A DNA stretch of 64,000 nt, taken from NCBI GenBank assembly GCA_003550325.1, contig QKWP01000346.1, positions 45,031 through 109,030 on the forward strand, given 5' to 3'. Position 1 is the stretch's first letter. The number at the start of each line of letters is the position of its first letter. A program made the position numbers and the translations under genes. This DNA comes from Gigaspora rosea (Eukaryota; Glomeromycota; Glomeromycetes; Diversisporales; Gigasporaceae). Under the pieces are notes generated by a model. It was given only the letters and a program-made list of their open reading frames with translations. It was not told where the DNA came from and did not search any database. Positions 1-11,128 of the stretch are shown here, one piece after another.

Positions 1-73
1 TATAGTATCACGTGGACCAATCAGATGCAAGATTTTGCGGACGCACATCATTCTGGCGCATCGTATAACCATC

Positions 74-328
74 ACTACGTGATATGCATCACTCCGTTCC
101 TGGTATACTACGTGATATGCATCACTCCGTTCCTGGTATATACTACGTGATATGCATCACTCCGTTCCTGGTATATACTACGTGATATGCATCACTCCGT
201 TCCTGGTATATATTACGTGATATGCATACGTGATATGCATCACTCCGTTCCTGTTATATACTACGTGATATGCATCACTCCGTTCCTGGTATATACTACG
301 TGATATGCATCACTCCGTTCCTGGTATT
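74..328. repeat. 35-bp tandem repeat array (about 7 copies)
   Basis: The unit contains ACGTGATATGCATCACTCCG followed by TTCCTGGTATATACT and repeats head to tail at 33-35 bp. One truncated unit near 220-235 has two ATGCAT blocks close together. There are no unique spacers, so it is a minisatellite. The array abuts the window edge and may extend only from base 74. Confidence 0.9.
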
Positions 329-902
329 TCGGTGAATATTTTTTGATGATGAATTATTTGAAGATTAGAAACAATACAATGCAATAGTTTTAATTTATTT
401 TTCTATCCAATTTGTACTACAGACACAATATTACTACGCAGTGAATCCTTTGGTGCTGCTTGAATAACAGGAATAGTATTAACTTTATTTCATTTTCCGA
501 TAAATTTGGAATGAGAATCCTTGTCATTGAAAAGTTCTTATTTCGTTAAGTAGGAGTCTCTAAACACACCCATTTCATTTTCAGATTTTAAATTTTTGAT
601 TCACAAATAAGATTTTTAAACCTCCATTTATTTCCGAAATACGTGATAGTTTTTTAATTCCGAAACCCTTCACTGTTGCAATCCACCTCGCCTAAATGTC
701 GTATATTTTCAATTACATTATAGGAATCTAAAATAATGGATATTCATGTATTATTTTTAAAAAATATTAAATTGCTATATTTAAATTAATTTTAAGAAAT
801 AAATAACTTAAATAATAACTAATCATCAAATGTTTGCTTTCGTTCCCTAAATGGGATTTATTCAAATTTATAGTTATTATTAAAAAAGAAAATTAGTATA
901 AA
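329..902. other. AT-rich stretch without recognisable gene
   Basis: No ORF with family resemblance and no TIR pair were seen. The part around 360-420 resembles the sequence near 57,535-57,570 (both contain GTACTACAGACAC), so the segment shared with copy 3 probably begins here. Confidence 0.5.
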
Positions 903-1460
903 TTAAAATAATTGAATAAAAAGTATCTCATGTCTAGTACCAATAATTAGCTTTTTGTAAGTTTCTTGTTGTTCAAATTTTATAACATTGCTCAACATTA
1001 TATGTTCTAATAGTATCCCAGATTCTTTGAAAATAAATGAATGCCTTATATTCATCCTTTTCAGCTCCAATTCCATTTTTATCACAATATCTGACATTAT
1101 AAGTACCACTAACATGTCCTGTCTCTGCAGATTTTGATAATAAATGAACGCTCATGTTCATTCTTTTAAACTCTAATTTCTTCATAACTGATAATAACAA
1201 TATTCAACATTATATGTCCTACTGCGTGTCCCATCTCTGCAGATTTTTGATATATAACAATTTCCAAGTGTAAATAGTATTCCCATCTTTGCTGATTTTT
1301 GAAAATATATAAATGCTTTATGTTCATCTTAGTTTCAATTCATATTCATATTGATAACAACCTCCAGTTAGATATATTCAAATAGAGTATTCCGCTTCAG
1401 AGGATATTTTATCAATAAAAGACGTATCAACAGATTTTTGAAAATGAATGAATGCCTCAT
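903..1460 (-). pseudogene. Sel1-repeat pseudogene fragment
   Basis: Minus-strand translations show degenerate Sel1-like repeats: a segment reading SAETGHVSGTYN, then YCDKNGIGAEKDEYKAFIYF, matching the Sel1 pattern of A-x2-G-x8-G-x3-Y-x2-G-x5-D-x2-KA. Fragments lie in at least two frames and are broken by stops, so no protein of useful length can be read. Sel1 repeats are alpha-alpha solenoids that scaffold protein interactions, and in this type of genome they are usually fused to kinase domains. A diverged copy lies at 57,560-58,080 in the same relative position upstream of segment copy 3, so the decay is at least partly shared. I infer a dead member of the Sel1-kinase family. Confidence 0.7.
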
Positions 1461-1641
1461 GGTCATTATCATTATATTTTTACTAACGACTTTTTACTAT
1501 CTTTTCGACAATTATTACTAATTTTAATTCTATACGTTTGGTTAATATCTGAATGCAATTATATATTTTCAAAAAACTGGTAATATTAGAAATTAGTTTA
1601 AATAAAGAACCTAAATTATTATAAAAATATTAATCCTCAAC

Positions 1642-1877
1642 CAGTGTTTAAAATTCAAAACAAATATGACATGCACAATTACAAGTAAAAATTTTTTTCA
1701 CTTGCACAACTAAATTTTTTTTGCTCGCACAAATATAGCTTTTGCAAAAAATATATATAGGATATATAAATCTTGTGCAACTTTTTTAAAAATTTTACTT
1801 GCATATTTGCAAAATACTTGCACATTAAAAAAAGCTCTTGCACATGTGCATCTTGTGCAAGCCAATTTTAAACACTG
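1642..1877. mobile_element. hAT-like MITE, 8-bp target duplication
   Basis: The termini are CAGTGTTTAAAATT and its inverse AATTTTAAACACTG. It is flanked on both sides by TCCTCAAC (1,634-1,641 and 1,878-1,885). Segment copies 2 and 3 carry the empty site (AATCCTCAACTATAG in copy 3). An 8-bp duplication and a CAG-starting TIR are hallmarks of the hAT superfamily. The 236-bp interior has no coding capacity and repeats the word TTGCACA. Confidence 0.9.
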
Positions 1878-3154
1878 TCCTCAACTATAGAAACTTTTTT
1901 ATTCAGTGTCATAAATGATATATTTGCAGCCAGAACTATAATTTAACAAAGAATTAGTATCGTCATACAACCAATATTTCCCGTAGATTTTTATCAAATA
2001 AAATTAAATCATTCTGGCCATTGTGACCACTAGAAGTTAGTAGAGTAATTTCAGGTAAGATGAGCAAGTTATAGTAAATAGATTGTTATTCAACACGTCC
2101 ATAATGTTAATAATGGAAATTAGAGATCTTATAGACATAAATCCATTAGAGGTATAAACTCAATATTTTACGTAGATAAAGAAAATAAAAAACTTGGGCA
2201 TGCAAAAAAATGGCAGTAAGTGCCAAATTAAAGAGTAACTAGCATAGTGGCCTGATAATAAGTAATATAAGATGTTTTTGTAGCTTCATAATTATCATTT
2301 GAGAATCTTCAGAATATTGTACATTTCAATTATTTCTATTTGATACACGGTTCAAAAATTTTCTTAGGATGTACTTATGATAATTTATAACTGATGCTAC
2401 ATAACTAACCATAATCACATGAGGATTTTTGACCAAATTTAAAATTATATTTTGATCAATCATTATATCTCGTAATCTAGTGGTTAGATTGTGGTGATTT
2501 TGGTATACTGTGTTAGAATTGACTCGTCAAGGTGATTCGAATAGTACTAAAACTATCACGAGATATTAATGATCGTTCAAAATCTAATTACGCGTAATTA
2601 CAATTTTGACATGGATTTTCGCAAATATAGTCAAAAATCCTATATTGATCATTTTCTGAGATATTACTTTACTTATTTTACCTATAAGTTACAATATGCT
2701 TTTTGCTTGCAACATTACATATAAGGTTTCAGGAATTGAACCTAGTTTAAGATGTATTTTTGGGAAAAAAAATTTTTTTTTTTATAGACAGGATTTAGAG
2801 TTATAAGGCTTTATTGAGGTCTATATTTTCAAATAAAGACCCAATTTCCAGCATCAGCCACAATAATTTTATTATAGCTGTTTTAAAAAGATGAGGAACA
2901 TTGCACCATATTAGGGGAAGCTCGCAAGATTTCCAAGATTTCCAAAGTTTTCAAGACCGATCAATCGATCGTTAATTTTATTAAGTAGAATTTCCAAATT
3001 CTGGTTTCCACATCTTTGAAAACAGCTGTAAATCAAATTAATTTCCACTTACTGTAATAAGTGAAATTCGAATTCACTTATCAAATGAGTCAAATTAAAG
3101 TTCCGTTGCAGCATAACCGATTAAAAATTCACAAAGATTTTACTTCGATATACA

Positions 3155-3690
3155 GTGACAATCCTACAATCAGAATACCGGCGGGTCTATCGGTGAATCA
3201 CGAGGTCGGTTTCGTATAACCGTCCAAGGGTTGGTTTAGATCAAAAAGGCGTGTTAGATTTGGCTGAGTGGTTGGGCAGAGTTTTGAGATAGCTTAGCGT
3301 AGTGTAGCAAATTTAATGAATGTATGAATGTATTATATATCAAGTGTAATTTTATTATTTAATAAAAGCAATAAGGAAACGTTTATAGTAGTATATCTGT
3401 TTTACTAAAGCAAAGGTGGGAAATTGTTCTTTTCCCAAAGGGCCAAACGGCCTTTATTTATAATCATTAAATTGTCGTGGAAATCATCGTTATCATTATA
3501 ATTATTGATATCATTACAATCATCGATATATACTGAATTTTCCTTATAATATGCATTATTCTAATCATCACCGAAATGAAGGGTCAGAAAAATCGAGCCG
3601 ATCGGAAAAATCGGAAAAATCGGGCTGGCTAATCCAAATTCGTCAACACCCGGGCACGTGCCGTTTTCAGGTCACGTTTCAGCTTTCACA
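3155..3690. mobile_element. Insertion in segment copy 1, possibly a solo LTR
   Basis: About 535 bp between TTCGATATACA and ACATCATATAG is missing from copies 2 and 3, which read directly across. It has no clear inverted repeats. It contains a TATATATC box and AATAAAAGCAATAAGG polyadenylation-like text near 3,360, and is less AT-rich than its surroundings. These traits suit a solo LTR, but I could not establish a clean TG...CA boundary or a target duplication, so the class is uncertain. Confidence 0.45.
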
Positions 3691-3834
3691 ACATCATATA
3701 GATTTATTTTATATTTTGAATGTTATATATTAAATAAAAGCTGGATATTTTAATATGAAATTTCAAATCTTTTTGGGTGCTTTTTTTATAATCAGGTTAT
3801 GTTTAAGGTTAGCTTTTATAATAAAAGAGTATAA

Positions 3835-4178
3835 GGCCACGCAAAGTTGATTTTTCGTTTTATATTACCCGCCGTTCCATTTTTTCAATTTTTTCAATTT
3901 TTTTTTTTAGATCCCAATTGTGCCAAATTGTTCGATTTTTGACATCTATTTTTTCTCACAACGTTAATAATTGAATGAATTCTAAGTGTGGCAAAAAATT
4001 TATTCCAATAATTATTTCATCCGGTGTCACCCGATGGAGACCTTAATTTCCCGTAATCGTCGATAGGACTGACAGGAAAAATATGACTGCCGGCCAAATT
4101 TTTTGAAAAATTCTCCTGTCCGTCCCGAATTTTGAAAATCCATGCAATGCAAAACGAAAAATCATTTTTTGCGTAGCC
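3835..4178. mobile_element. GGCCAC-family TIR element M1 (Tourist-like MITE)
   Basis: It starts GGCCACGCAAAGTTGATTTT and ends with the degenerate inverse (...GCGTAGCC). The interior includes the family-specific block around 4,020-4,060 (ATCCGGTGTCACCCGATGGA). The left flank is TAA and the right flank is TTA, which do not match as a direct duplication; this is explained by the inversion described for this locus. It is the counterpart of the element at 26,574-27,013. Confidence 0.85.
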
Positions 4179-5620
4179 TTAAAATACCTACTTCATTTAA
4201 AAAATCAGCAGAACTCTTTTTCGAACTGGGAAAAGTCATTATTGTGATTGCACATGATAAGCTACGTAATTGCATATTATTTTCCGAAACTAATCGCATT
4301 CCATCAACCCAAATAGCTAGAAACTTTATGTCAGAAAGTTTCTGTACATTTTCTAATTAATCAAACGGAATCCATTCAATGACTACTTCATATTTTATAA
4401 TGCTAAATTGAAATCGTCTAATCAATATTCTTGTCCCCACTGGTCCACTAGAGTAGTTAGAGTAGTTCTTTTAGAGGATCACATGGTTGACACCAGTCTA
4501 AAGAAATGTTATAGTTCTTACATTGTATACATAGTCCATTATCAGGAGATCTTTTATAAAAAAAAATTCATCAGATACTATCAGATATTCTTTAGTGGTC
4601 GTATTTTGAGTAATTCCAAATAATTTATAGCTGCTATCTGACTGTATATAGCGATTGACCTTAGAAATATTACATGATTTACATAAATATATAATTTATT
4701 AATAATATTATATACAATAAGAAACTTACACTAATAAAGAATCCTTAACATTCATTTGATAACTGAGAAAAGTTATAAGTGTAACCAAATACGATGGAAT
4801 ATGCAATCGTATGAAAACCCCATTATTTTGAGAAACCAATCGTTTGACATTTATCCAGTGTGCCAATAACTTTGTATCTAATTTTCTGTCATAAATCATC
4901 TGTGTATTTTCTAATTAGTCAAAGGAATCCAATCAAAAGCTTCATCATATTTCAGTGTTCTAAATTGAAATCCTTTAATGTAATCATCGATATCCTTATT
5001 TCCACTTGTCCACCCTTGTGTTAGCCTTAAAGGATCACATGTTTGGCACCATACTGGAGAGTTGTTATATAGGTTACAATATGAACAAAGTCTATTTGTA
5101 GATTTCTTCGATAGTGAAACTCATCAAATACTGCCATATATTCATCAATGGATAAGCTTTTAGTAATTCCAATTAATTTAGAATTTGCATAGTTTTTCTT
5201 AATTAAATGACTTTCAACCTTACAAATATGTATAATTAAAGAATATTAATCATGTTGTATACCATAGAGGCAGACTTATTATCCTATATAAAATTACGTC
5301 AGCCAATTTATAAGCGCAATTGAACCGTAACTAGCGATGTAAATAATTCTGTGTTTACATTGCGTACATTAAATACTGACTTAAACTTAATTGTTTTAAA
5401 TCATAAAAGGCTTCGAGTGTCCATACATGATGGTGTAAGTGACTGTACACATTCTCATTATCTTTAGAAACTATTCGTACACCGCCAATCAAAACTGCCA
5501 AAAAGCTTTCTTCATTAATCTTCTGTTTGATTTCGAATTTATCAAAGTAATCCACTCAATAGCCTCATTATAATTTATTGTCTTAAGTTGAAGCTCTTCC
5601 ATGAAATCATTGTTTAAATT
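4179..5620 (-). pseudogene. Decayed kinase N-lobe modules (left-arm copy)
   Basis: The minus strand carries the same decayed coding text as 25,110-26,565 on the plus strand. Readable pieces include YNEAIEWI, GGVRIVSKDNENVYSHLHHH and LKQLSLSQYLMYAM. These correspond to the EWIPF linker and the N-lobe beta strands of Rhizophagus-type protein kinases. There is no catalytic loop, DFG motif or C-lobe. Reading frames change every 60-100 residues. The intron immediately after the lysine-bearing strand can be recognised by position. I infer a non-functional relic, described more fully under the right-arm copy. Confidence 0.6.
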
Positions 5621-5689
5621 TTTATTTGTGCCAAAAAAAATTTTAGTTAAAATTCGTGTCAGAGTCTGTTTAACATTAGGGTTGGGGTT

Positions 5690-5893
5690 AAGGTTAGGGC
5701 CAATATAAGTAAAATTGCCTTCCCGACATTTTTTATTAATGGCCCAAGATAGGTTTAGAACGCCGTTTTTATGTTCTTGCATTTTGTTTGTTTTCTGACT
5801 TCTTCGGGCTGATCCATGTAAACAAAATTTCGCGCCTCCGTTTGGTTGATTTACACGAAAATGTCACGTGGTACACGTCTTTAGACGACCCTT
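5690..5893. mobile_element. MITE-like element with CCCTAA-type interior (left-arm copy)
   Basis: Read on the minus strand, it begins GGGTCGTCTAAAGACGTG, then has the block TCGGGAAGGCAATTTTAC, then a CCCTAACCTTAACC-like run. This order matches the TIR element at 43,523-43,810, which begins AGGGGTCGTCTAAAGCGGAG. The far terminus is too degraded to place. Confidence 0.5.
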
Positions 5894-5959
5894 TTTTGGT
5901 TTGTATTACCATATTTGTTGTTTTGATTAGTAACAGGTAAGTAAGTATGATTTGCACAA

Positions 5960-7390
5960 TTATGTAATTTTCCTAATTTATCGAAATCATGTGTTAATGA
6001 ACCAATAGACGTATCAAAAAAATATATATAAGAGGAACTCTTTTTGCCTTACTCAACTCTTTACACTTTTCACTCACATATATTTTACACACGTTACACC
6101 TTTTACTACTCATATTTCACTTATATATTTGTTTTAGATATATTTCTTTTGATTTAAAAATATCCTTTTTTTGTTTATTATTTATGTAGTTCTTATACTT
6201 GCTGATATGCTATAGCTAAAAGATAAGTAACGATCTCCCGTTAATATATTAACACACAGCTTCTGAGCATTCCTGGATCCATGCGGTAGTAAGTACAGTC
6301 GAAACATGTGATTCGTCTGGGGGAGACTGTTTGAAGACCATTGGGATGGTCTTCAGGGTATTAGTCTCTCACTACCAAGTGCTAACAGTAGGCGTCTTGT
6401 TGAGGCACCCAAGGGTCTCTTCGATTACTTACAAATTCTAAACTTTTATTAGGTCAAAATTCGGCTCTGTTTAGAGTTTGGATTGGCTTTATTTCTTTTA
6501 TAATTTTCTCTTATGAAAAAAAATAAACCATCCAAACTCGTCGGTTTATTCAGTAATAACTAAAGAAATTTAATCTTTTAAAATTATAGATAGACTTTGT
6601 ATTATTTTGTATTGTTATATTTTGTATTATATATTTCATAATTTTAAATCATCATTATTTCAGATAAATAAACTTAATATTATACTTTCTATATAAAAAA
6701 ATTATTCATATAAAATAAAAATTGGGAAAATTTTAATTTGTTAGTTGATTTTTTAAAGAATTTACTTTTGCATAGTAAATTATTGACATAACTCACTGCC
6801 ATGGGATGCGAGATAATGGAGTATAGCATGATCGAAAAGAAGAAAACCCATCGCAGGTAGCATTTTGGGTGATTATTTGGTCCTGGAATAATTAAAAATC
6901 GGTCCTACCCTAGCAGTTTAATGTAATTTTGAACCTCTAAATGGCATAAAAAAATACAAATAAAGTATTTACTAATTTGAATTAAGTCTACAAATTGAAG
7001 CACTTAATAATTCTAGTAACAACTGTGAATTTTTAAAGCTGAAATACTGAATTTAATTATATCTATTTAAGTTTATGCCATATAATATTAAATCTATTTG
7101 ACGTGTCTCCATTCAAATTATTAGAACTGGACTGGTTTTGACCTTCTGAACTAATCCCAAATCTGGTTCATTACAAACTACTTAACATCCCTATATCGCA
7201 AGCAAGGAAATCCATGTAAGAATCAGAAAGTGTTGCAAAAGGAGACAAGGACTCATAAATCTAAATATTCAAAAACATATGCATGAAATTAAGAATCAAG
7301 CACCAAATATGATTACTTTTCTCAGGATATTATTACCATACTGGCAAACATGGTAAGTTATTCCCTTTTTATTATAATTCTGCTAGTTTT
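5960..7390. other. Non-coding arm sequence
   Basis: No credible coding sequence. The stretch 6,240-6,560 is highly similar in reverse complement to 12,010-12,310. The part near 7,110-7,180 has GACCAGGTC-type short inverted words like those at 9,360-9,500. It holds the empty site of the DIRS-like insertion (near 6,085-6,105) and, at 5,940-5,955, the empty site of the 6.3-kb TIR element. Confidence 0.6.
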
Positions 7391-7398
7391 AATAACAA

Positions 7399-7846
7399 TC
7401 ACCTATGGTCTACATGTTTGACACTAGGCAAGAGAATTATTTTTTTATTTCTTACATTGTATGCATTGACCATTATCAGAAATTCTTTTATAACAAAACT
7501 CATTAAATACTGCCATATATTCATCTTGGAAAGTGAAGTAACTCCAAGTAATTTATGATCATTATGTATCTTCAACCTCAGAATAAATGAAACAGAATAC
7601 ATATAATATATTAGTAAGATCACATATTAAAACACTACAGTAACTTAAACTTATATTTACTTAAAATTTAACAGGATTCTTTTGTATATAGTGGTGAACA
7701 TGATTTACGAAATTTCAATTTCTGAAAAACCAACTGTATGCTATCTGTCCATACTGCTAAACTATGATTTATGTATTTTAATTTACGAAAAGGTATCCAT
7801 TGAATAACTTCTGCATATTTTGTAACTGCAAGTTGAAAATCTTTAA
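7399..7846 (-). pseudogene. Kinase N-lobe module remnant (left arm)
   Basis: Minus-strand pieces read QLAVTKYAEVIQWIPF, then after a gap LLGVTSLSK and a Cys-pair segment. They match 10,650-11,128 on the plus strand. The QWIPF motif and the LLGVT hinge-proximal strand identify the N-lobe of the kinase family. It has no ATP-loop glycines and is frameshifted. Confidence 0.55.
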
Positions 7847-8127
7847 GGCCACGCAAAATTGATTTTTCGTTTTGCATTACCCGCCATCCAATATTTCAAT
7901 AATTTCTTTTTTTTTTAGATCCCAATTGTGCCAATTGTGAAAATATGACTGCCGGCCCAATTTGTTTGATTCCTTATTATGCAAAATGAAAAATTAACCT
8001 TGTATAACCTTAATGTGAGCATGATTATATTTGCAGTTAATTATAAAAAAAATAAAAAAAAATCTGTATAACCGTCCCGAATTTTAAATCCTTGTAATGC
8101 AATATGAAAAATCAACTTTGCGTGGCC
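7847..8127. mobile_element. GGCCAC-family TIR element M2
   Basis: TIRs GGCCACGCAAAATTGATTTT and the inverse ending TTTGCGTGGCC. Flanks are TTTAA on the left and TTAAG on the right. The interior carries the family blocks (ATCCCAATTGTGCCAATTGT near 7,918). It is 281 bp and shorter than M4 and M5. It forms the inner end of the left inverted arm. Confidence 0.85.
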
Positions 8128-8146
8128 TTAAGATCGATACTAATTA

Positions 8147-8645
8147 CCCATAAACTGCCATATACAAGACCCAAGATATCAGACCCCATATATTAGCCCA
8201 GGCGTAAAACTCAAAATCTACAATATTCAATTGTGGAGTTTTTTTTAAATATCTAGGCTGCCCACGATGAATGAAAAATATGCATGTTTTTTTAAATTTT
8301 TTTCTAATAGTAAAAACTCTCCACCATGTACTATACCCATGGTCTAATATTAGGTTTTAATATTAGTGAGCATTAAAGGTTAAACTAGTTTATATTAAAA
8401 TTAATGTAACTTCTACTAATAGTTACTATAAAAAGTTCTGTTACAAAGCTTACTATTCTAATAATATGAAGATACTAAAAATTTACAAAAACTTATAAAT
8501 ACTTCCTATTGGATAGTGTTACTATTAGACATACTTCCTATTAGAAAGTGTTACTATATGATATTATTAGACATATTTTATTATAAAGTTAGTACTTTAA
8601 TGTAAGAGACCGGGCTTTTATAAGGCAGTTTACGGTACATAGTTG
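8147..8645. mobile_element. Possible degraded TIR element
   Basis: The left end contains TACCCATAAACTGCCATATA and the right end, reverse-complemented, contains TACCGTAAACTGCCTTATA, followed in both by AAGCCC-like text. The interior is AT-rich and non-coding. Target duplication is not clear. Confidence 0.4.
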
Positions 8646-10139
8646 CTAAAAATTTTTTTTTAAAAAAAAACTATATAATAAATGCCTAATGATAATATTA
8701 ATTATTAAATATAAAAGCAATAATACTGGCAATTATTGATTTATTATTAATAAAAAAAAAAAAGTAATGATAGAATTTTAATATTATACGGAATTTTTTA
8801 TATATATTAAAAAAGTTCAATGAATATTCAAATTTTCGATCAACCGATGCTCAAAATTCTAGAGTATGTGATCGAACAATTTGAATTCTATTAATCTTCC
8901 TGAGCTTACTTGGCATGATCAGGAGCAAATATGATTATTGCTGATGATTCTGTACTTGTGGAAACTTGGAACCAAGGCAAAAACAAAATTTTCTTTAAAA
9001 TCTAATGAAAATCCAAGTTTTTCTTCCAACCTCAATCAGTTTGAGATATGTTGAGTTCGTTATCAATTTTAATAGAACAGATTCTGAATACACTTGAAAA
9101 TATGTTCATTATAATGAGTGGAAAGGGGAGGAGTCAAATTAGAGCACACAAATCGTATATTTGTAAATGCTTTGAATAATATACGTACTTATGATTGATC
9201 AAATTGAAGCTAGAAATTCAGCTTCCACTGATATCAATCTTGTTTTTTATAGAAAGAAGATATGGGACTCCCACAGCAAAAAGAGGGAATAGGCTAAAAT
9301 CAATTTTATAATAATTTTTTTAATTTTTTGTAAAAAATTTTTTTGGCCCATGCCTTCCTTTTTAGGGATGTTATAGTCCGGCCTGGTCTTGTCTCAGTTC
9401 AAAAGACCAGGTCTGGCAGTGGACCACAAACTGGACCAAATTTTATAAACTGGTCCATAGAACGGTCCTAGTTTATTCCGGTTCAAGAACCAGGTCTACC
9501 TGCAGCCAATAGAAATGGAGAATTTTGACTATCATATTACAAATTGTGTATGCAGATGGTTTTAAAAAAAATTTTATACCTCATAAGGTTCTGGTTACTA
9601 ACTTGTATTGGATCATAGATCCTTTTTTTCTTGTTAAAAATTTTTTAAATTCAAACCAGTTGCTTTAATGAGAAATTCGACATTTGGGAATTTAATCATG
9701 GGAATTATAAAGCAATATCCAATGATATATAAAATGCGAAATAGCAGTAAAATTTCTTTATTTTATTAAAAAAATGTATTTGATTTATATTTTCATTTAT
9801 ATTCTTGTTTTATGAATTTTAATTTAAATAACAAAATATATAATTCGATTTACTCAAAAACATCAAATTTTGATCTGTATTCTAATGATAATATGATTTT
9901 TTATATAAATAAATAATGATTACTTGTAATAAAAAGATAATCGTAAAGCAGAAACGGATATAGAAATTATCTTGTCAGGAACAAGTAAATTTTTTAACCT
10001 TATTTCAGTTTTTAGCAATTAAAGGTTATATACGAAAATCAATTCCAGTAAATCGATTTCAATTAAAGAATGTGCTTGTAATATTATTTTAGAACAAGTT
10101 TGATTTAGCCTCACTCGCATAGTTATGTATTTCAATATT

Positions 10140-10313
10140 TAAAGTAATGCGTAAAATATATATTAAATTATTAATCACAAAATGCGCTGGCACAGAATAG
10201 AATATTCTTGTTATTCCTATATACTGTATATCTATAAAAATATTTATTATCACGACTGAAGATGGAAATTAGATGCCTCATTTAAAAATATAAACCCTGC
10301 CAAAATTCACTTA
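10140..10313. repeat. Inverted continuation of segment copy 1
   Basis: The reverse complement begins TAAGTGAATTTTGGCAGGGT and continues through ATAACAAGAATATTCTAT, matching 60,255-60,420 and 31,320-31,450. It is the piece expected immediately after 3,834. Its TTA flank at 10,311-10,313 is the inverted partner of TAA at 3,832-3,834. Confidence 0.85.
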
Positions 10314-10680
10314 GGCCACACAAACTTGATTTTTTGTTTTGCATTACAAGAATTTCAAAATTCAGGACGGATGGACAGATTTTTTTTATTTTTTTTTTAT
10401 AATTAACTGCAAATAGAATAATACTCATATTAAGGTCATACAAGGTTAATTTTTAATTTTGCATTATAAGGAATCAAAAAAATTTGGCCAGCAGTCATAT
10501 ATTTTCTGTTATCCCTATCGGACAATTACTGGAAATTAAGGTCTCCATTGGGTGATATCGATGAAAATAGTAGAGAAAAAAAGATGTCAAAAATCGAACA
10601 ATTGGCACAATTGGGATCTAAAAAAAAAATAATAATTGAACGGCGGGTAATGCAAAATGAAAAATCAATTTTGCATGGCC
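10314..10680. mobile_element. GGCCAC-family TIR element M3
   Basis: It begins GGCCACACAAACTTGATTTT and ends in the inverse ATCAATTTTGCATGGCC. It has the family interior (AAAATCGAACAATTGGCACA near 10,588). It is the right-arm counterpart of M2 and lies at the inversion junction, so the left flank TTA belongs to segment copy 1 and the right flank TCA to the arm. Confidence 0.85.
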
Positions 10681-11128
10681 TCAAAGACTTTCAACTTGCG
10701 GTTACAAAATATGCAGATGTTATTCAATGGATACCTTTTCATAAATTAAAATACATAAATCATTGTTTAGCAGTATGGACAGATGGCATATAGTTGGTTT
10801 TTCAGGATGATGGAAATTTCGTAAAACATGTTCACCACCATATACAAAAGAAATCCTGTTAAATTTTAAGTAAATATAAGTTTAAGTTACTGTAGTGTTT
10901 TAATATGTGATCTTACTAATAAATTATATGTATTCTGTCTTATTTATTCTAAGGTTGAAGATACATAATGATTATAAATTACTTGGAGTTACTTCACTTT
11001 CCACGATGGATATATGGCAGTATTTGATAAGTATTGTTATAAAAGAATTTCTGATAATGGTCAATGCATACAATGTAAAAAATAAAATACTTCTCTTGTC
11101 TGGTATCAAACATATAGGCTGTAGGTGA
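10650..11128 (+). pseudogene. Kinase N-lobe module remnant (right arm)
   Basis: The plus strand reads DFQLAVTKYADVIQWIPF, then AVWTDGI, then after an intron-like AT-rich gap KLLGVTSLS, MAVFDKYCYK and CIQCKK, ending near WYQTY. In intact relatives this corresponds to linker, EWIPF, N-lobe strands, hinge, and the Cys-pair module of the next unit (C-x2-C then WCQTC). Frames change at least twice, and the second Cys pair is lost (W-Y-Q-T-Y). There is no catalytic loop. Confidence 0.55.

Larger units (their letters stand above)
1500..3834. repeat. Segmental duplication, copy 1 (left portion)
   Basis: It aligns by eye with 28,850-31,320 and 58,680-60,260. Shared blocks include TTCTATACGTTTGGTTAATA, GGTTCTCATTTGAGAATCTTC-like text near 2,300, and AATTACGCGTAAT near 2,590. 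It is interrupted by a hAT-like MITE (1,642-1,877) and by an insertion at about 3,155-3,690 that are absent from the other copies. The alignment stops exactly at 3,834, beside a GGCCAC element, and resumes in inverted orientation at 10,313. Confidence 0.85.
3835..8127. repeat. Left arm of a large inverted duplication
   Basis: Read as reverse complement, this arm matches 10,314-27,013 in order: M2 with M3, 5,950-7,840 with 10,690-12,467 plus 18,330-18,474, 4,179-5,940 with 24,803-26,573, and M1 with M4. The left arm lacks the two large insertions in the right arm. Both outer and both inner ends of the duplicated unit are GGCCAC elements. Confidence 0.9.
8128..10313. other. Spacer between the inverted arms
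   Basis: AT-rich, with no credible gene. It contains a possible TIR element at 8,147-8,645, two copies of an approximately 37-bp unit near 8,500-8,580 (CTTCCTATTRGAWAGTGTTA), and GGTCCAGT-rich short inverted words at 9,360-9,500. At its right end is the inverted continuation of segment copy 1. Confidence 0.6.

Noticed and set aside
74..328. Possible CRISPR-like array
   Set aside because: Units are directly abutting with no unique spacers, and the genome is eukaryotic; it is a minisatellite.
3835..8127. The left arm as a simple composite transposon bounded by M1 and M2
   Set aside because: The outer flanks (TAA and TTA) do not form a direct target duplication; an inversion explains them better.
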